The position numbers and the translations under genes were made by a program. A DNA stretch of 64,000 nucleotides from contig JAFLBN010000001.1 of the NCBI GenBank assembly GCA_017303395.1, forward strand, positions 1 to 64,000. The letters are read 5' to 3'. The DNA is from Chitinophagales bacterium. Lineage in GTDB: Bacteria; Bacteroidota; Bacteroidia; Chitinophagales; Chitinophagaceae. Shown piece by piece: positions 34,588-41,368 of this stretch. Below the pieces are notes generated by a model. That model was not told the DNA's origin, searched no databases, and worked only from the letters and a program-made list of their open reading frames with translations. Position 1 is the stretch's first letter. Each line of letters opens with the position of its first letter.

Positions 34588-34834
34588 TACATTATTATAA
34601 CAATTCTATACCAACGGGCACGGAAATTGTATCGTCTTATTTAGTAGAGCTTGATACTGAAGAATCAGATAACGGTATAAAAAGATGAGCTATGAACCAT
34701 TTACTCCACAAATCCAGAAACCTTACATTCTCAATCAGGTTGTTCCATTATAAATGGCGATTCAGGCTACGATTTAGTGTTTCATACATTTAGCGAATGG
34801 CGCGTCCTCTCTACAAGGCGCGCCGTTTGCTTTT
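34588..34834. other. Intergenic region with one hairpin
   Basis: About 250 bp with no convincing gene. The only structure is GGCGCG (34799-34804) pairing with CGCGCC (34819-34824), followed on the plus strand by GTTTGCTTTTTT, a terminator-like element whose T-run overlaps the arsC stop. Its source transcript is unclear. Confidence 0.4.
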
Positions 34835-35218
34835 TTATAAAGATGCTATCAGCTCATTCACTTTTTCACGAATCAGGTCGCGCACTTCGTTAAACTGTTC
34901 AGGCTCCATATTCCGCGGGTCTGGTATCTGCCAGTCTATATGTTGTTTGGCTGGCATCCACGGGCAGGCATCGCCGCAGCCCATCGTCACCACCGCATCA
35001 AACGGTGCAAAGTCTTTTACCTCGTCCAGCGATTTGCTTTTGTGTGTGCTTAAATCATAGCCAAGTTCTTTCATGGCTGCAATAGCCTTGGGGTTTACAA
35101 TACCCGATGGCCTTGAGCCCGAGCTGTATGCCTCTGCCTTACCACTCATCAGTGCAAAAGCCTGCGCCATCTGGCTGCGGTTGCTGTTTTCTATACAAAC
35201 AAAAAGTAGTTTTTTCAT
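34835..35218 (-). CDS. arsC: Arsenate reductase (low-molecular-weight phosphatase type)
   Basis: 127 residues from the ATG at 35218. It reduces arsenate to arsenite for export. The N-terminal P-loop is VCIENSNRSQMA with nucleophile C8 and R14; GCGDACPWMPAK (about 75-90) supplies the later redox Cys residues and IPDPRNM the catalytic Asp region. This is the thioredoxin-coupled LMW-PTP-like class. It is the last gene of the ars operon, one nt after the acr3 stop; co-transcription is certain from spacing. Confidence 0.9.
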   Translation of the reverse strand: MKKLLFVCIENSNRSQMAQAFALMSGKAEAYSSGSRPSGIVNPKAIAAMKELGYDLSTHKSKSLDEVKDFAPFDAVVTMGCGDACPWMPAKQHIDWQIPDPRNMEPEQFNEVRDLIREKVNELIASL

Positions 35219-35219
35219 A

Positions 35220-36299
35220 TCAGTTGGTTGCGGTTGCTTTGTTATAGTATTTGTTTTTAAGCCTGTATGCAATGTTTACCATTGTTATCAACGCGGGCAC
35301 TTCTACCAGCGGCCCAATAACCCCTGCAAACGCCTGGCCCGAATTGATACCAAACACACCTATTGCTACGGCTATCGCCAATTCAAAATTGTTGCCCGAT
35401 GCTGTAAATGCAATAGCCGCGTTTTGTGAATAATCTGCACCTGCTTTCTTTGCGGCAAAGAATGTAACAAGAAACATAATGCTGAAAAATATAACCAGCG
35501 GTATAGCAACGCGCACCACATCCATCGGTATCTGTACTATCATTTCACCCTTCAGGCTGAACATAACAACAATTGTAAACAGCAATGCTATCAGTGTAAT
35601 GGGGGATATACGTGGTATGAATTTTGTCTGAAACCACTCTTCACCTTTTACAGCTATCAACCCATACCTGCTGATGACACCCATTGCAAACGGAATACCC
35701 AGATAGATACCTACCGTCTTCGCTATCTGCCCTATGGTAATATCTATCTCTACACCTTTTACTCCAAACAATGGCGGCATAATGGTGAGGTAGAAGTATG
35801 CATAGAAGCTAAAGAAAAACACTTGCATCAGGCTGTTAACACCAACCAATCCTGCCACATATTCCCTGTTGCCATCTGCCAGTTCATTCCACACTATTAC
35901 CATAGCTATACACGGGGCAATGCCTATCAGTATCAGCCCTGTCATGTACTCAGGGTAGTCTTTCAGAAAAGTGATTGCCAAGAGGAACATTATAAACGGA
36001 CCTACAATCCATGTTATGAACATGGATAAAGAGAACAGTTTTGTGTTCTTGAATAATTGCGGAATTTTCTCGTACCTCACTTTGGCAAGTGGCGGGTACA
36101 TCATCAATATCAGCCCTATGGCAAGGGGCACATTGGTAGTACCATTGCTGAATGAATTAATAAAATCGGCACTGGAAGGAATAAAATATCCTATTGCAAC
36201 CCCTAGCAGCATTGCGGCAAAAATCCACAGTGTCAGGTACCTATCAAGGAAACCCAGTTTTTTTCTTCCCGCTGCGGGTGCACAGTTGTTTGCAGACAT
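35220..36299 (-). CDS. acr3: Arsenite efflux transporter, ACR3 family
   Basis: 359 residues with ten predicted membrane helices. It exports arsenite across the inner membrane using proton-motive force. The family signature [17 protein letters not shown], with the conserved Cys needed for arsenite transport, and the [15 protein letters not shown] and [17 protein letters not shown] segments are present. I start at the ATG at 36299 ([20 protein letters not shown]); earlier in-frame ATGs give a non-family extension. It lies between arsM and arsC. Confidence 0.94.
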   Translation of the reverse strand: MSANNCAPAAGRKKLGFLDRYLTLWIFAAMLLGVAIGYFIPSSADFINSFSNGTTNVPLAIGLILMMYPPLAKVRYEKIPQLFKNTKLFSLSMFITWIVGPFIMFLLAITFLKDYPEYMTGLILIGIAPCIAMVIVWNELADGNREYVAGLVGVNSLMQVFFFSFYAYFYLTIMPPLFGVKGVEIDITIGQIAKTVGIYLGIPFAMGVISRYGLIAVKGEEWFQTKFIPRISPITLIALLFTIVVMFSLKGEMIVQIPMDVVRVAIPLVIFFSIMFLVTFFAAKKAGADYSQNAAIAFTASGNNFELAIAVAIGVFGINSGQAFAGVIGPLVEVPALITMVNIAYRLKNKYYNKATATN

Positions 36300-36331
36300 A
36301 TTTATGTTGGTTTGTGTCAGTTTAGTTTTTA

Positions 36332-37171
36332 TTAGCAGCATCCACCACCGGGTGTGCAACAAGCCTCGGGCTTTTTAGCAAATACGGTAATGCTATAAAT
36401 ACCTGTACCACTGTTTTTGAATGCAGCAATATCTTCTGCTCCCAAATATTGGTTCAGTATATCATCGGGTACTACAATAGCCTTTTCTTTTTGCAGGGTG
36501 ATGTTTGTAAAGCCATTGGCTTGTATCAGCGCCAGATAATCATCTTTCTGTATAGCACCGCTGATGCAGCCTGCATACATTTCTGCTACATTGCGCAGCT
36601 TATCGGGCAGGTTGCCCACCAGCACTACGTCTGATATACTGAAGTGTCCACCCGGTTTCAGCACACGGAATATTTCTTTGAAAACACCATCTTTATTCGG
36701 TACCAGATTCAGTACACAGTTGCTCACCACCACATCGGCAACATTTGCCGTCACTGGCATTTTCTCTATATCTCCTTGTCTGAATTCAACATTGTTGAAT
36801 CCTACCTTCTCTGCATTGGCACGTGCTTTTTCTATCATCGCCTCGGTAAAGTCTATACCTATTACTTTACCTTTTTCGCCTGTTGCTTTGCGTGCTATAA
36901 AACAATCATTTCCTGCACCGCTACCCAAGTCTATTACCGTATCGCCTTCTTTTATCTGTGCAAATTCTGTAGGCAGTCCGCAGCCCAATCCCAGGTCTGC
37001 ATCTGCATTATAGCCTTCCATTTTGGTATAGTCATCACTCATGATGTTGTACACCTCTGTGCTGCAACCACCGCTGCCGCAGCAACTGCTCATGTTTGTT
37101 TCTTTGTCCTGCAGCGCTATTTCGCTATACTTCCGGCGCACTAGTTCTTTCAATTCCTGCTCTGTTTGCAT
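36332..37171 (-). CDS. arsM: Arsenite S-adenosylmethionine methyltransferase
   Basis: 279 residues. It methylates arsenite with SAM. The SAM-binding motif is [15 protein letters not shown] (about 79-93). Conserved arsenic-binding-type Cys are seen at C64 ([10 protein letters not shown]), C152 ([11 protein letters not shown]) and C202 (AGCISGAI). Extra Cys clusters occur at both ends: SSCCGSGGC (29-36) and the C-terminal CCTPGGGCC, which may add metal binding. It follows the 31-residue Cys-Cys peptide gene and precedes acr3 by 32 nt. Confidence 0.94.
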   Translation of the reverse strand: MQTEQELKELVRRKYSEIALQDKETNMSSCCGSGGCSTEVYNIMSDDYTKMEGYNADADLGLGCGLPTEFAQIKEGDTVIDLGSGAGNDCFIARKATGEKGKVIGIDFTEAMIEKARANAEKVGFNNVEFRQGDIEKMPVTANVADVVVSNCVLNLVPNKDGVFKEIFRVLKPGGHFSISDVVLVGNLPDKLRNVAEMYAGCISGAIQKDDYLALIQANGFTNITLQKEKAIVVPDDILNQYLGAEDIAAFKNSGTGIYSITVFAKKPEACCTPGGGCC

Positions 37172-37210
37172 ATACTTCGTTTTATGTATTGTGATTCATG
37201 AAAAATATAT

Positions 37211-37238
37211 AGCAGGGCCTCTTTACAGAAGCCCTGCT
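37211..37238 (-). terminator. Hairpin between CC-peptide and arsM, possible terminator or attenuator
   Basis: AGCAGGGC (37211-37218) and GCCCTGCT (37231-37238) pair; on the minus strand the stem is followed by ATATATATTTTTC. It lies between the CC-peptide stop (37245) and the arsM start, so it could cause partial termination within the operon. Confidence 0.6.
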
Positions 37239-37244
37239 GTTTTG

Positions 37245-37340
37245 TTAGCAGCAACCCAAGCCTTCGCAACAATCCGTATTACCGCCGCAGCAGTCGTTTG
37301 TTACATCACAGCAGTTGCTTACCTGCATTTGATTTTTCAT
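37245..37340 (-). CDS. Cys-Cys-rich peptide of the ars operon, 31 aa
   Basis: ATG at 37340, protein MKNQMQVSNCCDVTNDCCGG followed by NTDCCEGLGCC. Eight of 31 residues are Cys, in four Cys-Cys pairs separated by 4-5 residue acidic/polar linkers. It lies between arsR and arsM on the same strand, directly behind an ArsR-type operator (37360-37379). Such spacing of CC pairs suits thiol binding of As(III) or another soft metal. No named family is known to me; the arsenic link is by position and composition. Confidence 0.75.
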   Translation of the reverse strand: MKNQMQVSNCCDVTNDCCGGNTDCCEGLGCC

Positions 37341-37359
37341 AACGCTAATTTATTGTGTT

Positions 37360-37379
37360 ATTGCAATATTGCGATTGAT
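37360..37379 (-). promoter_or_regulatory. Putative ArsR operator in front of the CC-peptide/arsM unit
   Basis: ATTGCAATATTGCGATTGAT, an imperfect palindrome centred on AATATT. It matches the site upstream of arsR (37739-37758) in 18 of 20 positions and lies 20 nt before the CC-peptide ATG. Confidence 0.75.
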
Positions 37380-37394
37380 ACAGACAAAAAAATA

Positions 37395-37724
37395 TCAGCA
37401 ACAAGGTTTATTCTCCGGCAATTCCTTAAAGAACATGGCAAAGAATTCTTTGTACTGTTGCCATGCTTTCGGGTTGATGCAATAGCACACACTGGTACCC
37501 TCTATGGTGCCTTGTATCAGTCCTACTTGCTTCAGTTCTTTCAGGTGTTGCGATATAGTGGCTTGCGCCAAACCCAGTTCGTCAACCAGGCTGCCACATA
37601 CACATGCATTGGTTTTCACCAATACTTGCAATATGGCAATACGTGCAGGATGTGCCAGCGCCTTGGCCATGGCAGCCAACTCATTCTGCTTTTTCGAAAA
37701 TAAATCTGTTTTTGTTGCGCCCAT
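37395..37724 (-). CDS. arsR: ArsR-family metalloregulator
   Basis: 109 residues. Winged helix-turn-helix repressor (HPARIAILQVLVK, then LGLAQATISQHLKELKQVG). The metal-sensing Cys pair C41-x-C43 (NACVCGSLV) is in the alpha-3 position used by As(III)-sensing ArsR proteins, and the C-terminus ends ENKPCC, giving two further Cys. It should release its operator on binding arsenite. It is transcribed towards the CC-peptide gene, and copies of its likely operator lie before itself and before that gene. Confidence 0.93.
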   Translation of the reverse strand: MGATKTDLFSKKQNELAAMAKALAHPARIAILQVLVKTNACVCGSLVDELGLAQATISQHLKELKQVGLIQGTIEGTSVCYCINPKAWQQYKEFFAMFFKELPENKPCC

Positions 37725-37738
37725 CTCTTTAACTATTC

Positions 37739-37758
37739 ATTGCAATATTACGATTAAT
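37739..37758 (-). promoter_or_regulatory. Putative ArsR operator in front of arsR
   Basis: ATTGCAATATTACGATTAAT, 15 nt before the arsR ATG. Together with 37360-37379 it defines the site ATTGCAATATTRCGATTRAT and implies autoregulation. Confidence 0.75.
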
Positions 37759-37801
37759 ATTTTCAAAGCAACAAATCCGTCTCGATAAATTTTGCTGATA
37801 C

Positions 37802-38041
37802 TTACATTTTCACGAAAACAGAACGTCCTGTACGGCTGTTCAGAAAGGTGACCTCTACTATGTAGGTAGCCCCCGGCAGGTGCCTGATGTCTATGGTATT
37901 CTTCTTGCAGCGGATATCTTTTGCTTTCACCATTTCATTGCCTGCCATATCCATCACACGTATGCAGCACATATCTTCTGCCGCAAATACGTTCAGCTGA
38001 TCTCCAGTTGAGATGGGATATACTGTCAGGTTCTTATCCAT
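37802..38041 (-). CDS. Orphan T9SS-like sorting domain, 79 aa
   Basis: From the ATG at 38041 (MDKNLTVYPISTGDQLNVFA). The whole protein is a type A sorting-domain-like fold: 'xVYPxxxxxxLNV' opening, VMDMAGNEM middle strand pair, NTIDIRHLPGATYIVEV closing. No signal peptide precedes it, and no cargo domain is attached. It may be a remnant of a deleted T9SS cargo gene or a free-standing small protein. The nearest upstream gene (38125) is a separate barrel protein. Confidence 0.55.
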   Translation of the reverse strand: MDKNLTVYPISTGDQLNVFAAEDMCCIRVMDMAGNEMVKAKDIRCKKNTIDIRHLPGATYIVEVTFLNSRTGRSVFVKM

Positions 38042-38124
38042 AAGGCTGTTGCAAATTTGCAAAGCCCCACAGCCGTTTCCTATACCCCGAATTGGGTATT
38101 TTGTTTAAACCTTTGTGCGCAGGA

Positions 38125-38907
38125 TTATACTTTACTATAACGCTTTATGCCGCCATCTCTCAGGCTTAGGAAATAGTAGCAGAGCTTGAAGTCTATATGC
38201 GCCAGTCGCGGATAGTAAGTGCCGCGATAGTTAACAGTTCCGCCGCCTGTATTTACATCTGATGCAATGGTATATCCCGCAGCATTGCCCATCGGCAGGT
38301 GGAAGGTAAAGCCGTAATCTATCAGCCCCACCCCACGCAGTATGGCATTGATGTTCATACCTGCAACAATGTTCATCCATTGGCTCTTATCGCCCACATA
38401 GCCTATATCGTAGCTTTGCAATTGGGCAGAACCATTACTTCCTCTTACACCTGTCTTAGACGATACGCCATTCAGCGTATTCCATTCGTAAGAAACACCT
38501 GCCACACCATACACATGATAGTATGTCTCTCTGTTTTGGGTAGCCAGTTTGTAGCCTACCAACATTGGCACTTCTACAGATATTGTTTCTACTATATCCT
38601 TTGCATAGGCATCCACGTTATTGCTGTTAGTGCGCTGATAATATGAGACTGATTTGTGCATCAAACCCGCACCTGTCTGCAGGCGCCATTTGCCCATTAC
38701 CAGATTGGCATCCAAGCCGATATTGGCACCAATCCGTGCTTTAGATACGTTTATGCGATTATCTCCCTTCGATGCTCCGTCCAAATACGGCGTGGTAAGT
38801 ATAGGGTTCACATGCACACCCAGGTTCAGCTCCTGCGCAGTGGCACAGCTAGCAATGCAAATAGCAGATGAAATTAAAAACAGCCTCATTTTCAGTCGAT
38901 TGTCCAT
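38125..38907 (-). CDS. Outer-membrane beta-barrel protein
   Basis: 260 residues from the ATG at 38907. Signal peptide (MRLFLISSAICIASCATAQ after a short leader MDNRLK); strands with alternating residues (RLQTGAGLMHKSVSYYQ, VEVPMLVGYKLATQNRE, YYHVYGVAGVSYEW, YGFTFHLPMGNAAGY) end in HIDFKLCYYFLSL. It looks like a small outer-membrane barrel of the PorT/OmpW-like class in Bacteroidota; function unknown. The next gene (glutaminyl cyclotransferase) lies 34 nt upstream on the same strand. Confidence 0.65.
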   Translation of the reverse strand: MDNRLKMRLFLISSAICIASCATAQELNLGVHVNPILTTPYLDGASKGDNRINVSKARIGANIGLDANLVMGKWRLQTGAGLMHKSVSYYQRTNSNNVDAYAKDIVETISVEVPMLVGYKLATQNRETYYHVYGVAGVSYEWNTLNGVSSKTGVRGSNGSAQLQSYDIGYVGDKSQWMNIVAGMNINAILRGVGLIDYGFTFHLPMGNAAGYTIASDVNTGGGTVNYRGTYYPRLAHIDFKLCYYFLSLRDGGIKRYSKV

Positions 38908-38941
38908 ACTAAACGGCTGAGGATGCAATTTATTATGCAGC

Positions 38942-39784
38942 TTAGTTATCCAGCTTCACTTCAAACAGCTTTGGCCAGTTTTTGCCAGTTATGTATATTT
39001 TGTTCGTAGCCGCATCATATGCTATGCCGTTCATTACTTCAGGCTGCGTCTCGTCTGTAGCCTGCCCCAATGCCAAGATGCCCGTTTGCTGGCGCAGGTT
39101 GCGCATGTCGGCAATACCTACCACATTGCCCGTAGCAGGGTCTATTTTATATATCAGGTCGGCCTGCCATTGGTTGGCATAGATATAGCCTTTTATATAC
39201 TCCAGCTCATTAATACGCGTCACGGTTCCATACTGGTCTTTTACCTGTATGCGTTTCACTTCTTTAAAGTTTACAGGGTCTATAAAGAACAATTCGTCCG
39301 TACCGTCGCTGTATATCAGGTTGGTGCCGTCATTGGTCATCCCCCAGCCTTCGGCATTAGGGTAGCTGAATGTCTGTAGCTGTTTCAGGGTTTTAGCATC
39401 ATATACTATACCTGTCTTCTCTTTGTATGTCAGTTGGTATAGCTTACCGTTCAGCACCGTGATGCCTTCACCGAAGTATTTGGCATCCATAGCCTGCTTT
39501 TGCAGCACTTTCCCTGTCGCCAATGCTACTTTGCGCACGTCGGAAGAGCCGTATTGTCCTGTACTTTCATACAAAACACCATCAACCATCTGCAACCCTT
39601 CTGTAAAAGCGGTAGCATCATGCGGGTATTCTGTAACCAATGAAAACGGTATTTGCTTGGGCGCTGGTACATTGGTAGCAGGCTGTTCTGTAGCAGTGGT
39701 ATCTTCTGCAGGCTTATCATTGTCTTTACAGGCGCTTATAGTCATTGCCAGCATCAGGGCTGCATACAGGCTAATCTTTTTCAT
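38942..39784 (-). CDS. Glutaminyl-peptide cyclotransferase (lipoprotein)
   Basis: 280 residues. Lipobox ISAC (Cys about 19), a Thr/Pro linker, then a five-bladed beta-propeller of the glutamine-cyclotransferase family: YPHDATAFTEGLQM, YFGEGITVLNGKLYQLTYKE, GWGMTNDGTNLIYSDGTDEL, INELEYIKGYIYANQW, MNGIAYDAATNKIYITGKNW. The enzyme cyclises N-terminal Gln of exported proteins to pyroglutamate, outside the cytoplasm. Bacteroidota use it on T9SS and other secreted proteins. A beta-barrel gene follows on the same strand. Confidence 0.92.
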   Translation of the reverse strand: MKKISLYAALMLAMTISACKDNDKPAEDTTATEQPATNVPAPKQIPFSLVTEYPHDATAFTEGLQMVDGVLYESTGQYGSSDVRKVALATGKVLQKQAMDAKYFGEGITVLNGKLYQLTYKEKTGIVYDAKTLKQLQTFSYPNAEGWGMTNDGTNLIYSDGTDELFFIDPVNFKEVKRIQVKDQYGTVTRINELEYIKGYIYANQWQADLIYKIDPATGNVVGIADMRNLRQQTGILALGQATDETQPEVMNGIAYDAATNKIYITGKNWPKLFEVKLDN

Positions 39785-39830
39785 CTCAACTATTTATGCA
39801 GCGAATATAAGGATAGGCAGGCACAGATAG

Positions 39831-39881
39831 AAAAACTACTATAATTAGTGAGATGGGGCTATGCACACCAGCCTACATTTG
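39831..39881 (+). promoter_or_regulatory. Promoter P1 with shared upstream element
   Basis: AAAAACTACTAT, AAT, TAGTGA starting at 39831, with TACATTTG (-7 box) at 39874-39881, 43 nt after the element begins. The same element/box arrangement recurs at 39971-40022. No -33 TTTG was seen, so activation by a protein bound at the element is likely. Confidence 0.55.
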
Positions 39882-39887
39882 CAGCAG

Positions 39888-39960
39888 TATCATACACATA
39901 GGGGCATATGGGTGTTGACTACTATGGGGAGGGGCATCGAAAGTGCCCTTTTCTGTTGTC
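39888..39960 (+). ncRNA. Candidate small RNA from promoter P1
   Basis: A transcript starting just after the P1 -7 box would run about 70 nt to GGGCA...TGCCC (39932-39948) followed by TTTTCTGTT, a moderate terminator. A 26-codon frame (ATG at 39908) exists in the same stretch but has no other support. Existence and strand of the RNA are inferred. Confidence 0.35.
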
Positions 39961-39970
39961 TGCTACTGCT

Positions 39971-40022
39971 AAAAACTACTATTTATAGTGATGTGGAAGG
40001 GGTGCGGGCAAAGCTATTTTTG
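39971..40022 (+). promoter_or_regulatory. Promoter P2 with shared upstream element
   Basis: AAAAACTACTAT, TTA, TAGTGA starting at 39971, with TATTTTTG at 40015-40022 (44 nt after the element begins), 27 nt before the ATG at 40050. Second copy of the P1 arrangement. Confidence 0.6.
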
Positions 40023-40049
40023 TAATTGTAAAAAGGGAAAGAAAAAGAC

Positions 40050-40355
40050 ATGAATACGGGTATAGCATCGCTGCAATTGCTGGTGTTTGCAATCTTTATT
40101 CTGCTGTTAATGGTGATGGTGAAGTTGTTAATGATACTGGCGTACAGGCAAAATGTGCACTTCTCCAGAAAGTTCGTGAAGTCGTTTTTCTACTACAATG
40201 TAGAGAAAATAGGCAGGGCACAGGAACTGAGGCTGAAACGCTACTACCAGAACAGCAATAAGGTAAACACCATTTTTTACACGGCTGTGGTATCACTATC
40301 CGCACTCAGTATGGGTATATATGTAATAAATACGGTGGGGCAGATACTACGCTGA
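40050..40355 (+). CDS. Small membrane protein, 101 aa
   Basis: Two membrane helices (about 7-30 and 75-95) separated by a basic, helical cytoplasmic part (FSRKFVKSFFYYNVEKIGRA, then ELRLKRYYQNSNK). No family was recognised. It is driven by P2, whose upstream element it shares with P1, and starts a plus-strand run (second small membrane gene, then regulator and kinase). It may be a target of the two-component system just downstream. Confidence 0.65.
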   Translation: MNTGIASLQLLVFAIFILLLMVMVKLLMILAYRQNVHFSRKFVKSFFYYNVEKIGRAQELRLKRYYQNSNKVNTIFYTAVVSLSALSMGIYVINTVGQILR

Positions 40356-40395
40356 CCCGCTGAAAACAAAGCGTAAAACACGACAAGCAGAAAAC

Positions 40396-40584
40396 ATGGG
40401 CAAACTGATTTTATCATACTTGGGTGCAGCTACAGCCATCATTGGCATGCTGTACATACGGCAGATATGGTCCCTGTGTTTATACCTGCTGAAAGCACTC
40501 AAAGAACGAGACAGAATAGAAGAAGCTTATAAGACAAACAAGATGAATGAAGGCATTGATTTAGAAGATTTTAAAATTAAATGA
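40396..40584 (+). CDS. Small membrane protein, 62 aa
   Basis: One N-terminal hydrophobic region (MGKLILSYLGAATAIIGMLY, then IRQIWSLCLYLL), then a charged helix (KERDRIEEAYKTNKMNEG). It follows the 101-residue membrane protein by 40 nt and is probably in the same transcript. Function unknown; the pair could form one membrane complex. Confidence 0.6.
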   Translation: MGKLILSYLGAATAIIGMLYIRQIWSLCLYLLKALKERDRIEEAYKTNKMNEGIDLEDFKIK

Positions 40585-40713
40585 AAAACACAATTTGTTA
40601 ACCGTTTGTTACCAACAGTTTAAATTGTTATTCCGTTGTTATTCGGTTAATAAGGCATGAAAATGTGTTGATATATACAGACATTTGTATTAGAAAAAAT
40701 CAGCTGTAGTATC

Positions 40714-41361
40714 ATGAATGCGAAACCAAAATTATATGCAGTAGGTATCCTCGAAGACAATGATGCGCTTCGAAGCAATATCTCGCATTACCTGGAAGCC
40801 ATGCCCGACTATTTTGTAGTATTCTCAGAGCCATGCTACAAAAACATCGAAAACAAAACGATTGACTGTGACCCTGACTTTATCCTATTGGATATACACC
40901 TGAAGGAAACATCCGGTATAGACCTGATTACAGATATTGTAAAAAAGTTTCCGGAAACATCCATCATCATAATGACGGGCGACCAGAACGAGCACCACAT
41001 TATGAAGGCTTTTGAAAGCGGTGCTAAAGGCTATCTGTACAAACCGTTTACAATGGCAGACACAGTGGCTACCATGCAGGCACTACTGAGCAACGGCAGC
41101 TATATGTCGCCTATTGCAGCTACCAAGCTGATAGGCATTTTGAATAAAAAGGAACCGACTGTTTCTATCAAAGAAAGATTCGGCCTTACAGACCGCGAGT
41201 ACGAGATAGTACAGCTTATAAAGGAAGGCCTTGCCTATCAAGCAATAGCCGACAAGTTGTTTATATCGTACCACACGGTGAACCACCATCTGAAGAATGT
41301 GTACGTGAAGATGAACGTAAAATCGCGTTCGGAGTTAATTGCAAACTACCTTACAAACTAA
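40714..41361 (+). CDS. Response regulator, NarL/LuxR type
   Basis: 215 residues. Intact receiver domain with acidic pair E14-D15, phospho-acceptor D60 (FILLDIHLKE), T88 and K110 (GYLYKPF); C-terminal LuxR helix-turn-helix about 152-210 (LTDREYEIVQLIKEG, AIADKLFISYHTVNHHLKNV). It should bind DNA after phosphorylation. Its likely partner, the PAS histidine kinase, starts 7 nt after its stop. The paired upstream elements at 39831 and 39971 are candidate binding sites. Confidence 0.93.
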   Translation: MNAKPKLYAVGILEDNDALRSNISHYLEAMPDYFVVFSEPCYKNIENKTIDCDPDFILLDIHLKETSGIDLITDIVKKFPETSIIIMTGDQNEHHIMKAFESGAKGYLYKPFTMADTVATMQALLSNGSYMSPIAATKLIGILNKKEPTVSIKERFGLTDREYEIVQLIKEGLAYQAIADKLFISYHTVNHHLKNVYVKMNVKSRSELIANYLTN

Positions 41362-41368
41362 GGCGCAG

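Noticed and set aside
39908-39988. 26-codon frame in the P1 region as a protein gene
   Set aside because: No hydrophobic or other pattern, and the terminator-like hairpin falls inside it; the small RNA reading is preferred, though neither is proven.
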